Shown here one piece after another: positions 56,653 through 64,000 of a stretch of 64,000 nt of DNA; within the stretch, counting starts at the first letter, position 1, and each line of letters starts with the position of its first letter. Both the position numbers and the translations under genes were made by a program. Below the pieces are notes generated by a model. That model saw nothing but the letters and a program-made list of their open reading frames with translations, did no database searches and was not told where the DNA came from. The stretch is taken from NCBI GenBank assembly GCA_963383645.1, contig OY726563.1, positions 31,725,575 to 31,789,574 of the forward strand, in the 5' to 3' direction. This stretch comes from Muscardinus avellanarius (lineage: Eukaryota; Chordata; Mammalia; Rodentia; Gliridae).

Positions 56653-56834
56653 ATTATTTAATTGTACAGATTTAAGGAGTCCATTGTAATAATGTGGTAC
56701 TTGGATATATCATGCAATGATGAAGACAGTGCCACCATTTTTTCTCTCTCACCTGGACCATTATAACACTTTACTCTATCTTCAGCCTACTCGTTTCACC
56801 CCATCGGTTCTGTTGAATTAGTTTTTCTTTTTAA

Positions 56835-57015
56835 AAAATTTTTATTGGTGCACTGTAGTCACAAATCTTAATGGAGTACAAGATGGTAAGGCATACATGC
56901 ACACATCACTCATTTAGCCCTTCCCCAATTCCCACCCCATTCCTTACCCCTTCCTCCTTCTCATGTTTGGCTTAGGGATTGATTTTGACATGTTTGTGAA
57001 TGTACATCATGTAAA
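56835..57015 (-). mobile_element. 5'-truncated L1 3' end, reverse
   Basis: 'tttttattggtgcactgtag' followed by a C-rich block (56920-56965) is the reverse complement of the 3' end seen at 23880-24010. It supports the assignment of that 3' end to an L1 family. Confidence 0.8.
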
Positions 57016-57049
57016 TTAGGGATTAGTTGTTTTAAAATAAAACAAATTG

Positions 57050-57266
57050 AAAACATATATATATATATATCGGTACTAGGAATAGAACCCAGGGGCATTC
57101 TACCTCTGAGCTATAGCCCCAGCCCTATTTTTTATTCTTTATTTTGAAACAGGGTCTCACTGAGTTGCAAAGGGCCTCACAAAGTACCCGAGGCTGTCCG
57201 TGAACCACAATCCTCTTGTCTCAGCCTCCTGAATGCTGGGATTACAAGTGCCATCACACCCAGCGA
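57050..57266 (-). mobile_element. (TA)n and SINE type 1, reverse
   Basis: Short AT tract (57053-57070), then a full SINE ending 'agtgccatcacacccagc'. Confidence 0.9.
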
Positions 57267-57271
57267 AAACC

Positions 57272-57475
57272 AATATTTTTTGTGGTACTAATGATAGAAG
57301 CCAGGTGTATTCTACCTCTGAGTTAGACCCTCAGCCCTATTTTTTTTCTCACTAAGTTATAGAGGGCGTCACTAAGTTGCGTCACTAAGTTCGAGGCTAG
57401 CCTCGAACCTGTGAGCTTCCCGTATCAGCCTCCCAAGGACTTGGATTACAAGTGTACAACACCACACCCAGCTAA
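57272..57475 (-). mobile_element. SINE type 1, reverse
   Basis: From 'tttttgtggtactaatgata' to 'acaccacacccagctaaaa', with a small duplication ('gcgtcactaagtt') in the linker. Confidence 0.86.
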
Positions 57476-57517
57476 AATCCCGTGATTTTATGTTAGCTAT
57501 AAGACCAAGTTTAAATA

Positions 57518-57521
<4 letters not shown>

Positions 57522-57559
<38 letters not shown>
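57522..57559. repeat. (GT)n microsatellite
   Basis: About 18 uninterrupted GT units not attached to a recognisable SINE tail. Confidence 0.95.
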
Positions 57560-57629
57560 GATAACAAAAATCCCTTATAAACCTCACAGCATCCATCTCC
57601 CTTGGTTTTAGTTTCCATTCTGGTCACTG

Positions 57630-57835
57630 GCTCCAGTTCCTCTGATTAGTGAGTCTCACTTCTATTCAATATTTCATTCAGCTGTCACATTCTCAGGAAA
57701 GCTTTGCCTTGTGACAACCCCTCCCTGCCATTCTGGAGTCGGTCTCTTTCCTCAATGCCTTTTTTGAACTTTGCCCATCTTTTATAGTACTCATGCTGTA
57801 TAGCAATATTTGTTTTCTTCCCTGTCAGCCTTCCT
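57630..57835 (-). mobile_element. L2-like fragment, reverse
   Basis: 'tcaggaaagctttgccttg' and C/T-rich flanks resemble the reverse of an L2 3' end. Diverged. Confidence 0.45.
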
Positions 57836-58590
57836 CATTTATTGACTTTATTTATTCAGGAAATACGTTAGGAATACCGAGTGCCTGTTAACTGTGAGCA
57901 AAGTGAACAAGATAGTCTTGAAGGAAGGGAGGAAACTAGACAGTAAACAAAAAATAAATATGGTAATTTCCAGCAGGGATAGGTGCTCTGCAGGTGGAGT
58001 TCACGGGGTTGATGGTGTAGGCACCTACTTGATACAGATGCCACATGACGTCTCTCTGACATTTGAATTAAGACCAAGGATGAGGAGGTTCAGAGGTTCA
58101 TAATGTAGAATAGAGATGATTCAGAATTCACTGTTTTGGTGGTTGTTGCTGTTGTCATTTGCTGGCCACTGTTAACCTAATTATTCCAGTTATCTGTGCC
58201 GAAGCAAGTAATTGAGAAGTCAATTTATAGTCTGGATTGCTATCATTTTCCTCCCATCGACAGAAGTAATAGATTTTTCCTCCTATTTGTTAGTTGTGGA
58301 AAAAAACTACAAACCTAAGTTTTGGAATTTTTTTAAGGGAGGTATATAAATAGTAGAAATAGGAAAGGATTGCTGTGGAGAATGGGCAATTAAGAGATGG
58401 CTAGGATTTAAAGCACTGTGTTGTTCAACATAATTGTAATTAGGAAGAACTAAGGAAATTGTGTAGGTTATCCTGCCATTTCCTGAAACTTGCATAATCT
58501 TTTCCAATTTTTTGTCATGTCCCTTACCACTAACCTTGAGAATTTCGCCTCTCATTTCACTCATCCAAGTTGATTTGTCTTTAGGGCTTA
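57836..58590. other. Intron 1, mostly unrecognised
   Basis: 57840-58100 ('tttattcaggaaatacgtta') may be another ancient mammalian repeat. The rest shows nothing. Confidence 0.45.
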
Positions 58591-58611
58591 TTTGCACATA
58601 GAATCACATCT

Positions 58612-58858
58612 TCAATTTTTTTTTTTTTTTACACTGGCGATTGGACCCAGGAGCATTCTACTTCTGAGCTACACCATCATCCCTTTTTTATTTTATTTTA
58701 TTTTATTTTATTTTATTTTATTTTATTTTATTTTATTTTATTTTATTTTATTTTATTTTGAAACAGCTCTTCCTAACTTGCTGAGATTCTCATGACATTG
58801 CTGAATTTGGCCTCAATCCCGTGGCCCTCCTGTCTCAGCCTGTCAAGTACTAGTGATT
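58612..58858 (-). mobile_element. SINE type 1, reverse, with (TTTTA)n
   Basis: The linker has expanded into about 15 TTTTA units (58684-58759), splitting ID half and head. Confidence 0.9.
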
Positions 58859-58861
58859 GCC

Positions 58862-59477
58862 ACAAATTAAAATGCAAACAAACATTGCCCCCCACAGAAA
58901 GTACCTGATTTTAATGACAGTAAATATATTTTGTCAGTGAAATATTTTTTGTACCTAATCAGTTTCGTTTGTAGATTCAGCTCACATCTAGACTTGTATA
59001 TGTAATCTGACGTCTCCCAAATGCACCTTCTGTATTTTCCTACTGAAAATGCCCATTAAACAATTCAGAGAATGGTGGTTAGTTTAAACCCATAGTCAAT
59101 TTGACCTCTTTATATATTGATTTTTGACACCATCTGCTCTAGATTTAATCTGTTACGTGTAATCAAATAGTTTTGAAATTATGACCTGAGGAGTCTTATA
59201 CAGAAAAAGTACTTGATGAGTATGGCTTTGTCATATCACTTCCGATTATCTACAGCCTTTGTCATCATCATCCCTCCCCACCTGTGTAGTTGTCACCGTC
59301 CTGAATGCACCGAGTGCTACTTTCCCACTTAATGTTATACAGGTGTGGCCTTGCACGTGTCGAAATGGTTATGTAAGTCTTATTTTATGCTTAAAAAGTG
59401 AAATCTTAATTTGGGGGAGAAACATAAAGAACAGAAAATATTTATACACAGTTTAAATATAATAAAAAATTAAATAC
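58862..59477. other. Intron 1, no recognisable feature
   Basis: Unique AT-rich sequence. Confidence 0.5.
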
Positions 59478-59691
59478 TAGCCAAGCATTGTGGTGCACAC
59501 CCTGTAATCCCAGTACTTGGGACCCTGAGACAGGAGGATCATGGGTTCGAGGCCAGAATATGGAAATTTAGTAAGACCCTGTTTCAAAATTAAAAAAAAA
59601 ATTAAGAATATTTGGAGATGTAACACAGAGATAAAATTCACCTGTTTCCAAACCTCAATACACACACCTACACACACACACACACACACTC
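59478..59691 (+). mobile_element. SINE type 1 with (CA)n tail
   Basis: Degenerate SINE whose tail is a CA tract at 59661-59690. Confidence 0.86.
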
Positions 59692-59891
59692 AAATACTAA
59701 TACTAATGCAGGTGACTTCCAGGTTAAGAAATAAAATAGAAAGTGGTCAGTACTCTCAGAGTCACATAAGCTCCCCTCTCTGCTATATCCTCCTTTTTCT
59801 CCTGTCCCATGTCCCAGGAAATTTTGTAGAAATTTAATTACTTTCCCCATTGTTTTTCATGATAATTGTACTTCTCATGAATGGATGCTTC

Positions 59892-60078
59892 TTTTTTTTT
59901 TTTTCTGGTGCTGGGGATTGAAGCCAGGGTCATTCTACCTTAGAACTATACTCCTAGCCCTTTTTATTTGGAAATAGGATCTTTTGAAGTTGCTAAAGCT
60001 GGCCTCAAACCTGCAATCCTCCTGTTTCAGCCTCTCAAGTACTGGGATTATAGTCTTGAGCTACTATGCCTGGCTATG
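59892..60078 (-). mobile_element. SINE type 1, reverse
   Basis: T tract, then 'ctggtgctggggattgaagc' to 'gagctactatgcctggct'. Confidence 0.88.
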
Positions 60079-60164
60079 AATTGATCCTTAATTGGCCAAA
60101 TTCTTTCAATTTTTGGTCTATTTAACATCATGTAAACTCAATAATAATCTCTGTGTTTTGTGAC

Positions 60165-60640
60165 TTCTTTCATTTGATGTTGATTGAGATCCACCCATAT
60201 TTCTGCTTGTTGCTATATTTTCTTTTTCATTGCTGTATATCATTTCATTGTATGATTATACCACACATTTTCTATTCTGTATTGTACATTTTTGGTGGTT
60301 TTCAGTTTGGTTTTGAAATAATGCTGCTATGATCATTCTTTTATTTCTTGTAGAACATGCGTAAAAGTATAGGCGAATCTTTATAGATCTCGGTAATCAA
60401 AAGCTGTTGTTTATCGGTAGAATTTTAGCTGTTCTACGTCTTTTTAAACACTCCTGTTAAACTCATCAATACTTTTTTTCAATATGGTGAATGTGTAATA
60501 GTGTTCTAGTGCTTTTAATTTGCATTTATCGTGGTTAATAATGAAGCAGACATTTCTATAGGTTTTTACCCATTCTTATATCAATTTGGTGACGTATTTT
60601 ATTTTCCCATAAGGGACATCTTTTTCCCTGATACAATTTG
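60165..60640 (-). mobile_element. Old L1 fragment, reverse
   Basis: 'tgacttctttcatttgatgt', 'tcatttcattgtatgattat' and 'ataatgctgctatgatcatt' occur in the order of an antisense L1 3' region. Confidence 0.7.
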
Positions 60641-60669
60641 AAAGATTTTAATTAAGAAGTTGGACTTTT

Positions 60670-60872
60670 AGCTAGAAGTGTGGCTGACTCCTCTAATCCC
60701 AGAATTTGGGAAGCTGAGATTGGAGCATCGAAGGATCAAGGATAGCCTCAGCAATTTAGCAAGGCCCTCCCAAATGTAGCATGACCCTGTTTCACAATAA
60801 AAATAAAATAGGGCTAGGGGTTTGGTGCAGAGGTAGAACGTCTCTGGGTTCAATCCCAAGTACGAAAATAAA
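60670..60872 (+). mobile_element. SINE type 1
   Basis: Degenerate head, ID tail ending 'gttcaatcccaagtacg'. Confidence 0.86.
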
Positions 60873-60949
60873 AAAGAAGTTGCACTTTCAAGAAACACGT
60901 TTTCATTAGTACACAATATGTTTACATAAATACTTGTATACAGATACGT

Positions 60950-61105
60950 TTTTGAATCCAGGGATGCACTACCTCTGAGATGCATCCCTAGTCCTTTTTA
61001 TTTCAAGACAGAATCTTCCTAAGGTACCACACCCTGGCCTCAAACATGCAATCTTTCTGTTTCAGCTTCCCAAGTACTGGTATGGGCATGCACTACACCT
61101 GGCTA
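60950..61105 (-). mobile_element. SINE, partial, reverse
   Basis: ID half from 'tttgaatccagggatgcact', shortened linker, head ending 'catgcactacacctggct'. Confidence 0.82.
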
Positions 61106-61470
61106 CAAGTAATTTTAATACAACAAGGCAATTGTATATTGTACACAGTGCAGTAATTATACAATGTACACAATAACTGTACATTGGGTCATTCATCCAT
61201 CTGGCTGTGCTGGTCTATTTTTTTTCTGAACATTGCAGCTTAGCACTTCTACCTGAAGCGTGGCCTAGGCACTCATTTTTAAGTCCTAAAAATGTCCAGT
61301 GTACACGCTCATTAGCTAGGGAGGAAGACATTGACTGCATTGATTATCTGTATTTCAAGGTGTTCCAAACAACCTGTAAGCCATAAACATTCTTCATTTA
61401 TTTCCCTTTCTGGGTATTGCTACCTCTCACCATGCTTTTTAGCTGAATTTACATAATACATCTTGTTCTA
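61106..61470. other. Intron 1, no recognisable feature
   Basis: Contains imperfect repeats of 'tgtacac' near 61135-61190; nothing else seen. Confidence 0.45.
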
Positions 61471-61479
61471 AATGTCTAA

Positions 61480-61695
61480 TGCAGTGGTTCTCAATTGGGT
61501 CCAGTTTGTCTGCCCCCCCCCCACTGGATGACATTTGGCAATGTCTACAAAGAGTTTTGGTTGTCACACCTGTAGGAAGACCATGCAACTGGCATCTCAT
61601 AGGTAGTGATCAAGAATGCTGTTCATGGCTAGGACAGTCCCATAACAGAGAGTTCTCTTGCCCAGAATGTCAGTAGCTGAGACAGAGAAACCCCA
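61480..61695 (+). mobile_element. MER5A-like hAT-Charlie element
   Basis: 'gtggttctcaattgggtcca', 'acatttggcaatgtctac' and 'gagacagagaaacccc' follow the MER5A layout almost end to end. A C10 run lies at 61513-61522. Confidence 0.8.
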
Positions 61696-61940
61696 TTGTA
61701 GTGTAAACAAGTTTCTCTCATTTTTTGTTTGTTATTTCCATGTTTTATGAGTTAATTATAGGTTCACATTCATGTTCCATGTGGCTCTAATATAATTAAT
61801 ATTGTCTAATCAGCTCTGTTGTAGAAATTTTATAAGTGTATACACAATGCTCATCTATGTAATAAAATTTGCTCATTTTAAGTGTATGATTGATGAATTT
61901 AATAAATGTACTGTTACTTGATCTTCACCTTAATAGTTTT

Positions 61941-62146
61941 TTTTTTTTTGCGGGTCTGGGGATGGAACCCAGGGGCATTTGACCTCTGAGCTACACTCCC
62001 TGCCCTATTTTTTATTCTTTATTTTGAAACCGGGTCTCACTGAGTTGCAAAGAGCCTACATAGCTGAGGCTGTCTGTGAACCGTGATCCTCCTATCTCAG
62101 CCGCCCGAATGCTGGGATTACAAGCGTGCGCCACCACTCCAGGCTA
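61941..62146 (-). mobile_element. Young SINE type 1, reverse
   Basis: TSD 'caccttaatagtttt' at about 61926-61940 and 62147-62161; sequence close to the young copies at 45489 and 48601. Confidence 0.93.
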
Positions 62147-62199
62147 CACCTTAATAGTTTTTAATCTGTTCACATTTTAATTTTTTTAGTTTCAAATAT

Positions 62200-62505
62200 A
62201 CAGTTTTTTTTTTTGTGGGTCTGGGTATGGAACTCAGGGGCATTCTACTTCTGAGCTACTCCCCCAACCCTGTTTTTATTTTTATTCTTTTTTTTTTTTT
62301 ACAGGTCCGGGGATGGAACCCAGGGGAATTCTACCTGTGAGCTACACCCCCAGACCTATTTTTTATTCTTTATTTTGAAACCGGGTCTCACTGAGTTGCA
62401 GAGAGCCACGCTAAGTAGCTGAGGCTGTCCGCGAACCGCGATCCTCCTGTCTCAGCCTCCCGAATGCTGGGATTACAAACCTGTGCCACCACACCCGGCT
62501 CAAAT
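62200..62505 (-). mobile_element. Nested young SINEs, reverse
   Basis: An ID half at 62210-62285 is followed by a T tract and a complete SINE at 62290-62503 ending 'gccaccacacccggctc'. The complete copy probably inserted into the linker of a partial one. Both are close to the 61941 copy. Confidence 0.88.
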
Positions 62506-62509
62506 ATGC

Positions 62510-63045
62510 ATTTTTAAATCACAAATGCAAATGTGTCTTTTTATAGTCTGGGACAGAAGGAAACTTGATGTACTTCAGGCAATGATGGTAGCTTGTGACT
62601 AGAATATATCTGGTAATTGATAAAGGTGACACCATTAAGCTGAGCTCTGAATTTTACTCAGAATTTTATTTTACTTGTAGGGTCCAATTTAGAACTTAGG
62701 ATGTTTAGCTGATAGTTCCCACACTGGAAAACAGGAAACCTATATTAGCCTTTTATCATATAGTTGCAACTTTTATGTTTACATATTTCTGTATTCTCAT
62801 TACATTTTCTAGGGCTTTTTATTGTTCCTATAGCTATTTTAAAAACTGGTTGAAGCAAAAACAATATATACTTCTCTCCTAAAGGATAATTTCCACAATG
62901 TTGGCTGCTTTTGGTGGTTGAATTTAACCTCTGTGAGTACGGGATGGAAATCCATGCTTCCATTGTGCAACCACCTTCTTAAAGTAAAGTTTGTTTTGAC
63001 CACTAACTGCTGTAATTAGAACTTGGGAGGTGGTTAGAGATGAAT
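62510..63045. other. Intron 1, no recognisable feature
   Basis: Unique AT-rich sequence. Confidence 0.5.
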
Positions 63046-63046
63046 T

Positions 63047-63258
63047 TTTTTTTCGGTAATGGGGATTGAACCCGGGGGCATTCTACCTCCAGGCTATACC
63101 CCCAGCCCAATTTTATTATTTTTTTAATTTGGAAGCAGGGTATTGCTAAGTTGTTGAGGGCCTCACTAAGTTGCTGAGGCTGCTTTGAACCTGTGATCCT
63201 CCTTTCTCAGCCTCCCGAATACTGGGATTACGAGTGTGTGCCACCGTGCTCAGATGTT
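63047..63258 (-). mobile_element. SINE type 1, reverse
   Basis: From 'ttcggtaatggggattgaac' to 'tgccaccgtgctcagatg'. Confidence 0.9.
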
Positions 63259-63269
63259 TGAGATTATTT

Positions 63270-63455
63270 GTTTGTGTGGTACCAGGGATTAAATCCAGAG
63301 GCATTCTACCTCCAAGCTACATTCCCAGCCCAATTTTTATTCCTTATTTAGAAACAGGGCCTCACTAAGTAGCTGAGGCTGTCCACAAATTTGCTGTCTT
63401 CCTGTCTGCCTCGCAATTACTGGGATTGCAAGCATGCACTACTACACCCAGCTTG
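63270..63455 (-). mobile_element. SINE type 1, reverse
   Basis: From 'tgtgtggtaccagggattaa' to 'actactacacccagctt'. Close neighbour of the previous SINE. Confidence 0.88.
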
Positions 63456-63815
63456 AGATGAATTTTGAAGTGATAAGTGACTCTGATTGTTTGGCAAATG
63501 TTTTCTCTTTTTTTCTAAACTCTTTTTCCATTCAAGGTGGAATTACTATTCAGGATTTCATAGGGAATTTGCTAAAGTATTTTAAGGACAGAAAAATTAG
63601 GTGGAAAGGTAATAATCTATTGCACTTGATTTAGGAATATGCCCAGTGAGGTATCTGTGTGTTTGTATCACTTTGAATCTCACTGTGATATTATTACAAT
63701 TACATTTTATCTATAAAAGTATTTTAAAAAGAATATTCCAATTGTTATGTGATGGTAAAAAATGAGGTAGGCATTGGAACATTTAAACATTTAGATGCAT
63801 TTAACTTTGTCTCGA
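63456..63815. other. Intron 1, no recognisable feature
   Basis: Unique sequence between SINEs. Confidence 0.5.
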
Positions 63816-63821
63816 TTTTTT

Positions 63822-63983
63822 AAGAACCATGGATCGAACCCAGAGCTGTTCTACCTCTAGGTAGGCCTTTACTTTGAAACAGAGTCTCACTTAAATTACT
63901 GCATACTGGCCTCAAATCTGCCATACTCCCATCTCAGCCTCCCAAAGGAAAGGGATAATAGTGTATGCCACTACATCCAGCCT
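63822..63983 (-). mobile_element. SINE type 1, reverse, with deletions
   Basis: 'ccatggatcgaacccagagc' to 'atgccactacatccagcc', with a shortened ID half. Confidence 0.84.
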
Positions 63984-64000
63984 TAACTACATACATCTTA

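Noticed and set aside
1..64000. CRISPR array, operon or defence system
   Set aside because: The window is mammalian nuclear DNA; all repeated units are SINEs, LTRs, L1 or microsatellites.

Overview
This is nuclear DNA of a placental mammal, most likely a non-murid rodent. The dominant repeat is a dimeric SINE with a 7SL/B1-like head (around 'gtggcgcacgcttgtaatcc') joined to a tRNA/ID-like tail ('gggttcaatccccagtacc'). This layout matches the B1-dID SINEs known from squirrel-, dormouse- and beaver-related rodents. I see no murid B2 elements and cannot fix the species from the sequence.

Only one cellular gene is supported: the 5' end of TSPAN7 (tetraspanin-7, X-linked in other mammals). Exon 1 encodes 27 residues at 36893-36973 on the + strand and ends in a GTGAGT splice donor. 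It lies in a CpG island (about 36640-37600) with GC boxes, an NRF1-like site and, about 0.9 kb downstream, a perfect CRE palindrome. Positions 36974-64000 are therefore TSPAN7 intron 1. Positions 1-36600 are upstream intergenic DNA, with no other exon that I can recognise.

The upstream third is a graveyard of retroelements. A decayed ERV1-type provirus (integrase and env remnants, polypurine tract, 3' LTR) fills about 640-5802 and carries a solo LTR that itself contains another solo LTR. Further solo LTRs lie at 6097, 7841, 11335 (with another LTR nested inside), 14635, 15947, 17234, 19453 and 31428, and in the intron at 40324. Many are flanked by short target-site duplications (TSDs) readable in the sequence. 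Positions 21230-24016 hold the most unusual element: an L1-type insertion with an exact 16-bp TSD, a full 5' UTR and an almost intact ORF1, but no ORF2. In place of ORF2 it has novel sequence and an antisense L1 fragment, a HAL1-like ('half-L1') structure.

The intron contains older antisense L1 sequence, MER5A-type hAT remnants, an MLT1-like LTR, L2-like pieces and many SINEs, most of them antisense to TSPAN7. Microsatellites often grow from SINE tails. Long stretches of both regions show no recognisable feature. I found no CRISPR array, operon, structural RNA gene or novel multi-gene system. The interest lies in the nested retroelement structures, the ORF2-less L1 and the architecture of the TSPAN7 5' end.
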